Assembly (NCBI RefSeq): GCF_025685425.1
Contig: NZ_JAGTAS010000048.1
Location: 1 to 64,000, forward strand
Reading direction: 5' to 3'
From: Terriglobus albidus
GTDB taxonomy: Bacteria > Acidobacteriota > Terriglobia > Terriglobales > Acidobacteriaceae
DNA length: 64,000 nt
The notes beneath the pieces are model-generated. The model was not told the origin of the DNA. It made no database searches and was given only the letters and a program-made list of their open reading frames with translations. The position numbers were made by a program, and so were the translations under genes. This document shows positions 25,434 to 34,197 of this stretch, one piece after another (within the stretch, counting starts at the first letter, position 1; every line of letters begins with the position of its first letter).

Positions 25434-25660
25434 GACCCATTCTTTGTCGAAGACAAAGGGTGGGGTATCGCGCTGTGCGCGACCGCTCTTCGCTTTTCCT
25501 TGAAGGTGCCAGACTCGCTTGAAGGAGGTTCTTTCCCAATGCGTAAAGACGGTCTCGTTTCGCTCGATACCCCACGCTACACCCCAGCGAACAAGTTCGC
25601 CGGGGACTCACCCTTCGCGATGAAACCGCGAAGAATGGGGCAACGGTGTATCGGTTGCCG
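25434..25660. repeat. REP-like repeat region
   Basis: Holds GGGGTATCGCGC and, inverted, CGATACCCCACGC; also CCCCAGCGAACAAGTTCGCC and CACCCTTCGCGAT...CGCGAAGAATGGG. The same wording occurs at 5890-5980 and, in part, inside the ABC-F gene near 47.7 kb. It occupies the gap between the convergent shc and GNAT genes; no gene was seen. Confidence 0.65.
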
Positions 25661-25668
25661 AACATGCC

Positions 25669-26097
25669 CTACAGCTCTTTCTCGAAAAGATAGGAAGTCT
25701 TGGTGCGCCGGTAGCCATCACGTTCGTAGAAGGCATGCGCCCGTTCGCGCGTAGAACGCGAGGTCAGCATCATCGTTTTCAGACCTTGCTGCCGTGCCCA
25801 CTCTTCTGCATGACGGCACAATAACGCGCCAACACCTTTACCACGGGCGCTCTCGCTGACCACCAGGCCGTCGATACGGCCTTTTGGCGCCACGTGCAGG
25901 TGCATCTCCGTAGAGAGATCGATGTAGCCCGCGATCTGTTCTCCGTCACAGGCGACGAAGACGGCTCGTCCGGGCACCTTTGTCTGGCGAGCGATACGCT
26001 CGGCAATTTCACTGGATGTGGTGGCATAGCCCAGCTCGCCTGCGAGCCGGACTATCTCGCTTGCATCGTCTTCGGTGGCAGGACGGATCGTGATCAT
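25669..26097 (-). CDS. GNAT-family N-acetyltransferase
   Basis: Small single-domain acetyltransferase of about 142 residues. MITIRPATEDDASEIVRLA starts the domain, the central strand is GRIDGLVV, and the acetyl-CoA loop is SARGKGVGALLCRHAEEWA. RERAHAFYERDGYRRT ends the fold, and all parts are standard. The in-frame ATG at 26127 would overlap the redoxin gene by 16 bases, whereas the ATG at 26097 gives a 14-base gap. The substrate is unknown. It lies in the same direction as the redoxin and EAL genes upstream, possibly on one transcript. Confidence 0.9.
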   Translation of the reverse strand: MITIRPATEDDASEIVRLAGELGYATTSSEIAERIARQTKVPGRAVFVACDGEQIAGYIDLSTEMHLHVAPKGRIDGLVVSESARGKGVGALLCRHAEEWARQQGLKTMMLTSRSTRERAHAFYERDGYRRTKTSYLFEKEL

Positions 26098-26111
26098 TGC
26101 CGAGGAAGGTT

Positions 26112-26687
26112 CTAATCGGCTTTCCATTTGATGTTGCAGCCGATGGAATACTTCTGGTTCGGATCAGGCCGTTTGCCTGCCAGCACCATATCGATCGCGG
26201 CGCGCAGGTCTTTACCGGTTACCGGGAGATCGTTGCCGAAGTCTTTCCGCTGCGGCCGGCTGTCATCCAGTTGACCGCGATAGACCAGCTTCTGGTCGGC
26301 ATCGAAGAGGAAGAGGTCGGGCGTGCAGGCTGCGTCATAGCTGCGGGCGACCTCCTGCGTCTCGTCATAGAGATAGGGGAAGGTCCAGCCGTTGCGGCTG
26401 GCCTGCTCCTTCATGTGTTCGGGACCGTCTTCGGGATATTGGCTGACGTCGTTGGCGTTGATCGCCACGATGCCGATCTTCCCCTGATAGTCCCCGCCGA
26501 TACGGCCCAGCTCCGCCTCGACATGTTTGACATATGGGCAGTGCGGGCAGACGAACATCACCAGCAGGCCTTTAGTGTCTGCGGCAACATCATCACGGCC
26601 AACGGCCTTGCCGGTGATCACATCGGTAAGCTCAAACGGCGGGGCAACCGTGCCCAGCGCCACCATGGTGGACGGAGTTCGGGACAT
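26112..26687 (-). CDS. Thioredoxin-like / redoxin family protein
   Basis: 191-residue cytosolic protein of the AhpC/TSA-Redoxin type with a thioredoxin fold. The active site is CPHC (MFVCPHCPYVKHVEAEL, about residue 47). The cis-Pro loop is DAACTPDLFLFD, and VYRGQLDDSRP follows. Proteins with this layout are annotated as thioredoxin-like or alkyl-hydroperoxide-reductase-like. The CxxC with a cis-Pro loop suggests thiol-disulfide or peroxide chemistry, but its substrate is unknown. There is no signal peptide. It sits 9 bases after the EAL gene and 14 bases before the GNAT gene. Confidence 0.88.
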   Translation of the reverse strand: MSRTPSTMVALGTVAPPFELTDVITGKAVGRDDVAADTKGLLVMFVCPHCPYVKHVEAELGRIGGDYQGKIGIVAINANDVSQYPEDGPEHMKEQASRNGWTFPYLYDETQEVARSYDAACTPDLFLFDADQKLVYRGQLDDSRPQRKDFGNDLPVTGKDLRAAIDMVLAGKRPDPNQKYSIGCNIKWKAD

Positions 26688-26696
26688 GCGGCGATT

Positions 26697-27527
26697 TTAC
26701 GCCGTTTGCTGTGTCGGTTCCGCCAGCAGCCAGCGCTCAATCGCTACGGCCGGCATGGGACGAGCAAAGTAGAAGCCCTGGCCGAGATGGCATCCCATCT
26801 CGAGCAGCATGTTCACGTGCTCTGCGGTCTCGATTCCTTCGGCAATCACCTGGAGGCGAAGCTTCTGGCCAAGAGCCACGACGGTTTTGGTCAGCGACAG
26901 GCTCTGCGATTCACGATCCATGTCCGCGACCACGGTACGGTCGATCTTCACGCAGTCGAAGGGGAAGCGATGCAGATAGCTCAGTGAAGAGTAGCCAGCG
27001 CCGAAGTCATCCAGATGAATGCGGAAGCCCGCATCCTTCAGCTCACGCAGCGCGTTCAGGCCCGCAGCCTCTTCGTCCAGTGTTGCTTCGGTGACCTCAA
27101 GCTCAAGATCGTCGGGTTGCAGACGATGACGCTCCACGGCAGCCAGCAGTTCATCCAGCAGCAGGGGATCGTTCAACTGCCGTCCCAGGAGATTGATGGA
27201 GACGCGCGTGTGCGGCGTAGCAAGACCGCTTGCCCGCCAAGCTGCAAGTTGGCGCAGAGCCTGGTCGGCAACCCAGTAGCCTACGGTGCGGACCTCGTTG
27301 CTGCGCTCGGCCCATGAGAGAAAGTCACCGGGGGAGATAGAGCCAACGATCGGGTTCTGCCAGCGCAACAGGGCCTCATATCCCACGACAACGCCGGTCG
27401 CGCCTTCCGTCGGCTTCATGTCGATCTTCGGCTGAAAATGAAGGGTCAACTCCCCGCGCTCCAGCGCCCGGGCAAGTCCACCCTTCATCGGGATATGCTC
27501 AGTGTGGGGAGGATTTTCGTGTTTCAT
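26697..27527 (-). CDS. EAL-domain cyclic-di-GMP phosphodiesterase
   Basis: About 276 residues, essentially one EAL domain without visible sensor or membrane segments. The key residues are kept: EALLRW (the EAL motif), SINLLGRQL, LELEVTEATL, DDFGAGYSSLSYL with both Asp, VKIDRTVV and AEGIETAEH. Hydrolytic activity against c-di-GMP is therefore likely. The frame extends to 27731 over the divergent neighbour, but the ATG at 27527 has AAGGA six bases upstream (an ATG at 27539 is also possible). No GGDEF gene is nearby. Confidence 0.92.
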   Translation of the reverse strand: MKHENPPHTEHIPMKGGLARALERGELTLHFQPKIDMKPTEGATGVVVGYEALLRWQNPIVGSISPGDFLSWAERSNEVRTVGYWVADQALRQLAAWRASGLATPHTRVSINLLGRQLNDPLLLDELLAAVERHRLQPDDLELEVTEATLDEEAAGLNALRELKDAGFRIHLDDFGAGYSSLSYLHRFPFDCVKIDRTVVADMDRESQSLSLTKTVVALGQKLRLQVIAEGIETAEHVNMLLEMGCHLGQGFYFARPMPAVAIERWLLAEPTQQTA

Positions 27528-27624
27528 AACGTCCTTCATCGTAGGTCTCGCTAAAGGGGCCCAGCAATGCAACTTTCCGGCTATTACCCTCTGAAAGGGG
27601 TTCGGAGTCCCATTTCTCAATAGG

Positions 27625-28623
27625 ATGCAGGTACCGGCCAAAATCCGCCAAGCGGTGGAACAACAGTTAGAAGGGCTTCCGCTCAAGCAGTTGCGGCAGG
27701 CCGCCGAAGTGCTCTCACAACGGTACCGCACGGAGGCACCGACCGCCAGCGCTCATTTAGCCAGTGATCTGGCTGCCGCGGCTTACCTTGCTGTCCGTTT
27801 TCCCGCAACCTTCAGCGCCGTTCGCCGTGCCATGGCGGAGACGGCAGACGTGCATCCGGAGTTTGCTCCGGTGACGCAGCTCGATGCGGGTAGCGGGCCT
27901 GGGACAGCCGTGCTGGCTGCCGGGGATGTCTGGCCGTCGCTAAGGCAGGCTCTTCTGCTTGAGGGCAGCGCTCCCATTCGCCAGTCAGGGGAACCCCTGG
28001 TTGCTGCGTCGGGGATCGCGGCAGAGTGGCGGGCTGGGGATCTGGCTTCGACGGCAATCCCAGATAGCTCCGAGGTCCTCACCCGCTTCGATCTGGTGAC
28101 CTGTGCATATGTTCTTTCGGAGCTCTCGGCCACCGCACAGCGTCTGCTGGTCGAGCATCTATGGTCGGCAACCGCCGGCGTGCTGTTGCTGGTGGAGCCC
28201 GGCACTCCCGCCGGATGGCAGCGCATTCTGGAGGCGCGTACCGCCCTGCTGCATGCAGGCGCCCAGATCCTTGCCCCCTGCCCGCATGCCTTCGCTTGCC
28301 CTCTGGTGAGTCCGGATTGGTGTCACTTTGCCGAAAGGGTCGAGCGTAGCCGCATGCACCGCCTGGTCAAGCAGGGAGACGTGCCATGGGAGGATGAAAA
28401 GTTCCTCTACCTGGCGGTGAGCCGCGAGGAGCGGCCAGTGAAGCCTAAGTCACGCGTGTTGACGCGTCCGAAGATCAACAGTGGCTTGATCGCATTGAAG
28501 CTTTGTAATCCGGACGGAACAATGACCCAGCCGGGAATCCGGAAGCGGGACAAAATCTATAAGCAGGCTCGCAGAACTGACTGGGGTGAAACGCTTGATT
28601 TTATGTTGGATAACGAACAGTAG
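27625..28623 (+). CDS. Rsm22-like methyltransferase of the small ribosomal subunit family
   Basis: 332-residue protein with an SAM-binding fold (QLDAGSGPGTAVLAA) and the Rsm22 signature CPHAFACPLVSPDWCHF followed by ERSRMHRLVKQGDVPWEDEKF. Three Cys (about residues 219, 225, 233), and perhaps one more in KLCNPDG, are the metal or Fe-S ligand candidates known from mitochondrial METTL17/Rsm22. In that family the protein aids small-subunit assembly; methyltransferase activity is often uncertain. The ATG lies divergent to the EAL gene. The C-terminal region (LTRPKINSGLIALKLCNPDG) is the usual small beta domain. Confidence 0.85.
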   Translation: MQVPAKIRQAVEQQLEGLPLKQLRQAAEVLSQRYRTEAPTASAHLASDLAAAAYLAVRFPATFSAVRRAMAETADVHPEFAPVTQLDAGSGPGTAVLAAGDVWPSLRQALLLEGSAPIRQSGEPLVAASGIAAEWRAGDLASTAIPDSSEVLTRFDLVTCAYVLSELSATAQRLLVEHLWSATAGVLLLVEPGTPAGWQRILEARTALLHAGAQILAPCPHAFACPLVSPDWCHFAERVERSRMHRLVKQGDVPWEDEKFLYLAVSREERPVKPKSRVLTRPKINSGLIALKLCNPDGTMTQPGIRKRDKIYKQARRTDWGETLDFMLDNEQ

Positions 28624-28808
28624 AATCTGTTAGATTACTAAGTAGGCAATGTCGTACCGCTCCGGCCCTGGTTACCAAAAATATAAAAATTTACCGGGTG
28701 CTCATCTCTCTTCCATTGCATAAAAGACACTTAGGTTTGTCGTTTTCTTGGCCTTGTATCCGTCTCGGTTGAAGCAGAGACTTGAAGATCGGAGCACGTT
28801 CTGTATCC

Positions 28809-28961
28809 ATGAGTAGTAGAGAATGTTCAAACTGCATCGGCGTGATATTGGAACGTCGTCCGGCGAGCGGTTTATTTGAAATTATTGCTTCCCTTGTTGG
28901 TCTAAAGCCGTGGCGTTGTCGCCGCTGTGGGCGGACTCACATGCGGTTCCAATCCAAGTAA
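28809..28961 (+). CDS. 50-aa zinc-ribbon protein
   Basis: Small open frame starting MSSRECSNCIGVILERRP and ending WRCRRCGRTHMRFQSK. Two CxxC pairs (CSNC and CRRC), 34 residues apart, form a clear zinc ribbon. Between them is a hydrophobic stretch (GLFEIIASLVGLKP). Short proteins of this shape are common in Acidobacteria, but I cannot give a function. The Shine-Dalgarno is weak (GGAG about 14 bases upstream), which lowers confidence. It lies between rsm22 and the convergent amidase gene; bases 28624-28808 show nothing else. Confidence 0.65.
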   Translation: MSSRECSNCIGVILERRPASGLFEIIASLVGLKPWRCRRCGRTHMRFQSK

Positions 28962-28992
28962 GGTTCTCCAGCAAGTCGAACGATCGGAGTGT

Positions 28993-30633
28993 CTATTCCG
29001 CCGCAAGCACGGGCGGTTTGCGGTGGTGCGTCTTCTGTTCATAGGCATATGCGTAGCCCAGCAGTGCGCCGTCTTGCCATACCTTCCCGCTGATCTCCAG
29101 GCCAAAGGGAAGACCATTGTCATAAAAGCCACCTGGTACCACGACGGCGGGAACGCCGATTCGGTTCACCCAGCCAGTATTGCTGTGTGGTCCAGTGGAT
29201 GGTCCGCCGCCGGGCTGCGGAGCAATCTCGTCATTGGGCGGCATCTGCAGCGCTGGATAGACCATGCCGTCAAGATGCAGGCGATCGAGGGCCTCGTTGT
29301 ATGCGGCCAGGGCCTTTGCCTGCGGATCCCAAAAGGTCTCTTTGGACTTCGGGTCATCTTCCAGGCGACATTGCGGAGTCGCAGGTGCATTGCTACGGCC
29401 CTGGCCTAAGAGGAACCCTGGCAGCTTCTGACCGGTAGCCTGTTCAAAGGCTGCCGGAGACTTATACTCGGCAGGTCCAAAATCTCTCAGGAAATTTTCA
29501 AACCCTTCTGCGCGGTAGGGGCCGGTACCGATGGCACGGACCAATGCTTCGAAGCTTGAGGGAAGAATGGTGTCATCTTCCACGATGGTTGCGCCTGCGG
29601 CACGTAGCCCCTCGATCGCTTTCCGGAATGCAGTCAGCGTTTCCGGGCGAAGTGCAAGGCTGCGTGAAGCACCTGTGGAGCTGAGCGCGGTTCCCTGATT
29701 GTTGAGGATGAAGCTGGGCACACCGAAGCGTTTGCCCTTCAGCGCATCGGCCTTCAGATACTGCGTGAAGTGGGGTGGTTCCTTGGCCGTTGAGCCGGCA
29801 GTACGATTGTCGAGCGTGTCTTCGCCCGCCATGACTTCCAGAGCGATGGCGGCATCGGTGACATTGCGCGCCAGAGGACCGGTATCGTCGAGCAGCCAGT
29901 CCAGGGGTGCGATGCCGGCAATGCTGACCAGGCCGCGTGTGGGCAGGAAGCCGACGAGCGAATCCGTCGAAGCGGGATTACGAATGGAGTTTGAAGTATC
30001 GGTGCCCTGTCCCAGAACTGTGAGGTTTGCCGCGACAGCGGTCGCGGTTCCTCCGGAGGAGCCGCCTGGAGAGTAGCGCACGTTGTAGGCGTTGCCGGTG
30101 CGTCCGCCGGCGCTGCTGTTGTTGGTGTCGCTGGCGGCGAAGTCCGGCATATTGGTGTGGCCGAGAATGATGGCGCCCGCAGCTTTGAAGTGCGCGACAA
30201 TCTGTGCATCGCGCGGTGCAATCAGCTCATGACCGGGCTGCATGAAGCCGGTCCATCCATCGCTGGTCACACGGCCTTCGATGCTGGTGTTGGCCTTGAT
30301 GGCGATGGGAACGCCCCAGAGAGGCTGTGTCTTCAGCTTTGCGGCAAGGGTAGCGGGAGACTTCGCTTCGGCATCTTCCTGATCGGCTCGCTTCAAGGCG
30401 CCTTCGCGGTCGAGCTCAAGCATCGGCTTGTATGCTGGGTTGTACTTGTCAATGCGAGCGAGATACCACTCCGTGACCTGCCGGACGGTATAGGTATGTG
30501 CGCGGTAGAGCGTATGCAGCTTCGTGACGGAGACCTCGAGCAGATCGCGGTCCATCGCCGCAGGGGTCGGTGTCGCGGCTATAGCGGACACGCTCAGCAG
30601 CGTGCAGAGGAGTGTGGCCTTCAGGACATGCAT
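28993..30633 (-). CDS. Secreted amidase (amidase-signature family)
   Basis: 546 residues with a cleavable signal peptide (MHVLKATLLCTLLSVSAIA). The amidase-signature Ser-cisSer-Lys triad is present: Lys in VPIAIKANTSIEG, cis-Ser in SPGGSSGGTATAVAAN and nucleophile Ser in GTDTSNSIRNPAS. The family hydrolyses amides, and secreted members can act on peptides or amino-acid amides. It begins 16 bases after the transglutaminase gene on the same strand, making it the fourth and last gene of the ATP-grasp/alpha-E/transglutaminase operon. That context suggests a peptide-like substrate (inference). Confidence 0.92.
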   Translation of the reverse strand: MHVLKATLLCTLLSVSAIAATPTPAAMDRDLLEVSVTKLHTLYRAHTYTVRQVTEWYLARIDKYNPAYKPMLELDREGALKRADQEDAEAKSPATLAAKLKTQPLWGVPIAIKANTSIEGRVTSDGWTGFMQPGHELIAPRDAQIVAHFKAAGAIILGHTNMPDFAASDTNNSSAGGRTGNAYNVRYSPGGSSGGTATAVAANLTVLGQGTDTSNSIRNPASTDSLVGFLPTRGLVSIAGIAPLDWLLDDTGPLARNVTDAAIALEVMAGEDTLDNRTAGSTAKEPPHFTQYLKADALKGKRFGVPSFILNNQGTALSSTGASRSLALRPETLTAFRKAIEGLRAAGATIVEDDTILPSSFEALVRAIGTGPYRAEGFENFLRDFGPAEYKSPAAFEQATGQKLPGFLLGQGRSNAPATPQCRLEDDPKSKETFWDPQAKALAAYNEALDRLHLDGMVYPALQMPPNDEIAPQPGGGPSTGPHSNTGWVNRIGVPAVVVPGGFYDNGLPFGLEISGKVWQDGALLGYAYAYEQKTHHRKPPVLAAE

Positions 30634-30649
30634 GACTTGGCCTCCGTAC

Positions 30650-31636
30650 TTACTGTTGTTGCTGTGCCTGCTGAAGCTGTGTCAGGTTCACCAGCGGTGG
30701 CGATGGCGGCTGTTGTGCGCGTTCCACCAGAATCGACCAATCTTCCGGTACCGGCAGCTCCTGGTCGAGCAGCGGTGTACCTTCGCTCTGCGTCACGCGG
30801 ACTGCCACGGTCAGTTCCGAGTTGGCAAGGCCGCGGAAGATTCCATGCGTCGGCGGTACATCAGCATAGTCGCGCCCGATGGCGGTGCGGATATGACGAT
30901 CACCGGCGATGAGCCAGTTCGTTGGGTCGAATCCAACCCAGCCGAGCTGTGGCACCAACGCTTCTACCCATGCGTGTGTGGCTGATGAGACCGAGCGGTC
31001 ATGGTCTTCGTTGCCATGAAAAAGATAACCGGAGACGTAGCGGCAGGGAATCCGCAGCTTCGAACGCACCAACGTGATCATGATGTGCGCGAAGTCCTGG
31101 CATACTCCCATGCGGTGATTGATGGCGACGTCGATCGGCGAATCCACCTTGGTGGACTTCGGCTTGTAGTCGAAGTATTTATAGAGCCGCTCATTCAACT
31201 CATGCAGCACCTGCAACGGATCGTCGCGGCGCGTTACCTCCAGGTTTTCGGCAAGCTCATCCAGAGCGGCTGTCGGTGTAGCAAACTCGCTGGGGAAGAG
31301 CATCTCCCAGTAGTCGCCCTGCTCGATCATGTAGTCGAGCTCCTTCCACGCATCCGGCGCGAGAAATGCAGGCACCTGTGGGACGGGAGCGATCTCCACC
31401 AGAGATTCGGCAACAATCACAAGCTGCGTGTGCTGCCCGGGAATATCAAAGTGATGGACATGATTGGCCAGATGATCGCGGTAACTGAAGACACGGCAGC
31501 GCGGTGTGACCGAGAGCTGAAAGTTAAGGCAGCGCTGGTTGGAGTCCGAACGTGGATGCATCCGCGTCTCCATGATGGACTCGCTTACCGGGTCGCTGTA
31601 GAGAAACTTCGTCAGATGGCGGACTGAATAGTACAT
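30650..31636 (-). CDS. Transglutaminase-like cysteine protease family protein
   Basis: 328 residues. An N-terminal beta domain of the bacterial-transglutaminase type (MYYSVRHLTKFLYSDPV) is followed by the core domain with the catalytic triad Cys in GVCQDFAHIM, His in SATHAWVEA and Asp in GFDPTNWL. Bacterial members are thought to be peptidases or amide-forming enzymes. The C-terminus is Gln-rich (LTQLQQAQQQQ). There is no signal peptide. It lies 12 bases after the alpha-E gene and 16 before the amidase gene. Confidence 0.93.
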   Translation of the reverse strand: MYYSVRHLTKFLYSDPVSESIMETRMHPRSDSNQRCLNFQLSVTPRCRVFSYRDHLANHVHHFDIPGQHTQLVIVAESLVEIAPVPQVPAFLAPDAWKELDYMIEQGDYWEMLFPSEFATPTAALDELAENLEVTRRDDPLQVLHELNERLYKYFDYKPKSTKVDSPIDVAINHRMGVCQDFAHIMITLVRSKLRIPCRYVSGYLFHGNEDHDRSVSSATHAWVEALVPQLGWVGFDPTNWLIAGDRHIRTAIGRDYADVPPTHGIFRGLANSELTVAVRVTQSEGTPLLDQELPVPEDWSILVERAQQPPSPPLVNLTQLQQAQQQQ

Positions 31637-31648
31637 CGGTTTTCCTCC

Positions 31649-32632
31649 TTAGCCTGCCAGGGCGGTTTGAATCGAGTAATCGATGTACAACTCATAGATG
31701 GCGCAGTGGATGTCGCGGCACTCGCTCAGGATGCCCTGTAGGTAATCAACCACATTGCCTCGCAGGATCTCTTCGACGCTGGAGTAGCGCAGGCTTGCCT
31801 GCAGCCGGCCCGCAAGCCGGGTTAGGTTTTCCGTGCGCGACTTACCGCTCTCTCGCTGAATCGCATCCAGTGCGCTGACCAGGCTCTCGATCGAGAACCG
31901 CAGCGAATGCGGGAAGTTCTCATCGAGCAGGAGAAACTCAAGAATGCGCTCGGGTGTGAGGTCGGCAGTATAGACCTTGCAATACGCCTCGAAAGCCGTA
32001 GCGCTACGCAGCAGTCCCATGTATTCGAGATATTCGTTGCCCTCGGGGATGCGTTCCGGATGTTCCCACAGGTCGTGGTGATATGCCTCCAGCAGCATGG
32101 CGGTAGCCGAGGCGCGTTCGATGAAGCGGCCTACCTGGATGAAATGCCATCCCTCTCCGTGCGACATAGTGGAGTCGGTGACACCCTGGAACTGATGGAC
32201 GGCTTCCATCACGGACTGTAGAAACTCGCCTGGTTCCTGGCCTCCGCTCAGCAGGGCCTCGGCGTGCATATCGCTGTGCATCTCCGGCCGGGTGACGGCG
32301 AGATAGAGCGAGTTGAGCCGGTGCCACATTTCGGTAGAGATCTGCTCGCGGACATGGCGTGCATTTTCACGTGCCGCGATGATGCAGGAGAGCACCGACG
32401 TGCGATTCGCCGTATCGAAGGTGAGGTCATGCGAAAGTTTATAAGGATCGCCGTCCCATTCTGTTCCCGCTGGGCCGAGAGCCGTCACCATGCGCTGCCA
32501 GCGATGATCGGTGCCACTGGCAGACTCATCGAGCATGAGATTGAAATTCACGTCGAGCAGGCGCGTGGTGTGCTCGGCGCGCTCGAGATAACGGCTCATC
32601 CAGTAGAGACTGTCTGCAACACGGGATAGCAT
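31649..32632 (-). CDS. Alpha-E domain-containing protein
   Basis: 327-residue, almost entirely helical protein. The N-terminus MLSRVADSLYWMSRYLERAE is the family signature of alpha-E (DUF403) proteins, which accompany circularly permuted ATP-grasp and transglutaminase genes in many bacteria. The biochemical role is not established. It lies nine bases after the ATP-grasp gene, clearly in one operon. Confidence 0.93.
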   Translation of the reverse strand: MLSRVADSLYWMSRYLERAEHTTRLLDVNFNLMLDESASGTDHRWQRMVTALGPAGTEWDGDPYKLSHDLTFDTANRTSVLSCIIAARENARHVREQISTEMWHRLNSLYLAVTRPEMHSDMHAEALLSGGQEPGEFLQSVMEAVHQFQGVTDSTMSHGEGWHFIQVGRFIERASATAMLLEAYHHDLWEHPERIPEGNEYLEYMGLLRSATAFEAYCKVYTADLTPERILEFLLLDENFPHSLRFSIESLVSALDAIQRESGKSRTENLTRLAGRLQASLRYSSVEEILRGNVVDYLQGILSECRDIHCAIYELYIDYSIQTALAG

Positions 32633-32641
32633 GATGTCTCC

Positions 32642-34105
32642 TTAGCTCAACACCCAGGTGTCTTTGCTGCCGCCGCCCTGCGACGAGTTGACGACGAGCG
32701 ACCCCTTACGCAGCGCTACGCGTGTCAGGCCGCCAGGGACGATGCTGACCTTATCTCCGTACAGTACATACGGGCGAAGGTCCACGTGGCGCGGTTCGAG
32801 CTGGTCATCGAACATGCATGGCGCGCGGGAGAAGCTGATGGTCGGCTGGCCAATGTAGTTGCGCGGGTCGGCCTCGATGCGCCGTGCAAACTCCTCTCGC
32901 TGCGCCGCGGTGGAGTGCGGACCAACCAGCATGCCGTAGCCTCCGCTTTCGCCGACTGCCTTGACGACAAAATTCTCCAGGTTGGCGAGCACGTGTTTGC
33001 GCTCATTCTCGCGGGCGCAGAGAAAGGTCTCCACGTTTTTCAGCACAGGTTCTTCGCTGAGGTAGTACTTGATGATGTCGGGGACGTAGGCATAAAGCGC
33101 TTTGTCATCTGCCACGCCGGTGCCGAATGCATTGGCCAGCGTTACGTTGCCGGCGCGGTAGGCGTTGAACAGGCCGGCGACACCAAGAATGGAATCTCCC
33201 CGGAAAGCCAGCGGATCGATGAAGTCATCATCGACACGGCGGTAGATCACGTCGACGCGCCGCAGGCCTGAAGTTGTCCGCATATACACGACGTTGTCAT
33301 GCGTTACCAGGTCGCGGCCTTCCACCAGCTCAATGCCCATCTGGCGCGCAAGGTAGGCGTGTTCATAGTAGGCGGAGTTGAAGACGCCCGGCGTCAGAAG
33401 GACGATATTGGGCTCAGGCCGGCCTTCGGGCGCCAGCGAACGCAGTGTGCCCAGAAGCAACTGCGTGTACTGCTCGATCGGCCGCACGTTATAGCTGCGG
33501 AAGAGCTGCGGGAAGATACGCTTCATCACGCGCCGGTTGGTGAGCATGTAGCTCACGCCCGAGGGGACGCGGAGGTTATCTTCCAGAACGACGAACTCGC
33601 CGTTCTCCAGGCGAATGAGATCAGTGCCGGTGACCGCGATATAGATATTACGCGGCACTTGCAGGCCCACCATCTGGCGCCGGAACTGCTTGCAGGAATA
33701 GACGACCTCGCGCGGCACAATGCCATCGGCCAGAATGCGGCCCTCGTGGTAGATATCGCGCAGGAACAAATTCAGCGCGGTAATACGCTGTGTGAGTCCG
33801 CGTTCCACCGTCGCCCATTCTTGCGCGGTAATCACGCGAGGCAGGAGGTCATAGGGGAAAATGCGCTCGGTGCCTTCTTCCCGGCCATAGACCGTGAAGG
33901 TGATGCCCTGATTCAGGAAGGAGAGATCGGCAGCCTGTTTGCGGCGCTGCAGCTCCGCGTGGGGCAAAGACGTGAAGTGATTCAACAGTAATTGGTAGTG
34001 AGGGTGCAGCGCCTCGGGCGAGGCGAACATCTCGTCGTAGGCGTTGTCCAGAAGGTAGTTCTGGAGCGCCGGCATCTTGAACTGGCTGGTCTGAAGTGTA
34101 CCCAT
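32642..34105 (-). CDS. Circularly permuted ATP-grasp type 2 protein
   Basis: About 487 residues. Family stretches include [40 protein letters not shown] and [20 protein letters not shown], ending in [14 protein letters not shown]. The ATP-grasp fold usually forms a carboxylate-amine bond, so this is a predicted peptide or amide ligase; its substrates are unknown. The frame is open upstream to a TTG at 34150; ATGs at 34141 and 34105 are candidates, and the latter is used. First gene of the alpha-E/transglutaminase/amidase operon. Confidence 0.92.
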   Translation of the reverse strand: MGTLQTSQFKMPALQNYLLDNAYDEMFASPEALHPHYQLLLNHFTSLPHAELQRRKQAADLSFLNQGITFTVYGREEGTERIFPYDLLPRVITAQEWATVERGLTQRITALNLFLRDIYHEGRILADGIVPREVVYSCKQFRRQMVGLQVPRNIYIAVTGTDLIRLENGEFVVLEDNLRVPSGVSYMLTNRRVMKRIFPQLFRSYNVRPIEQYTQLLLGTLRSLAPEGRPEPNIVLLTPGVFNSAYYEHAYLARQMGIELVEGRDLVTHDNVVYMRTTSGLRRVDVIYRRVDDDFIDPLAFRGDSILGVAGLFNAYRAGNVTLANAFGTGVADDKALYAYVPDIIKYYLSEEPVLKNVETFLCARENERKHVLANLENFVVKAVGESGGYGMLVGPHSTAAQREEFARRIEADPRNYIGQPTISFSRAPCMFDDQLEPRHVDLRPYVLYGDKVSIVPGGLTRVALRKGSLVVNSSQGGGSKDTWVLS

Positions 34106-34197
34106 CTGGAAACTGTGGTTTGAGTATAGAGGCCGCGGCATCGCAGTCAAACTGCAAATCCCGCGGCCGGCTGAATCTCAACCGCAGTTTCGTGGGT

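Noticed and set aside
26097-26987. Plus-strand frame of 296 residues
   Set aside because: Antisense to the redoxin and EAL genes, both well supported.
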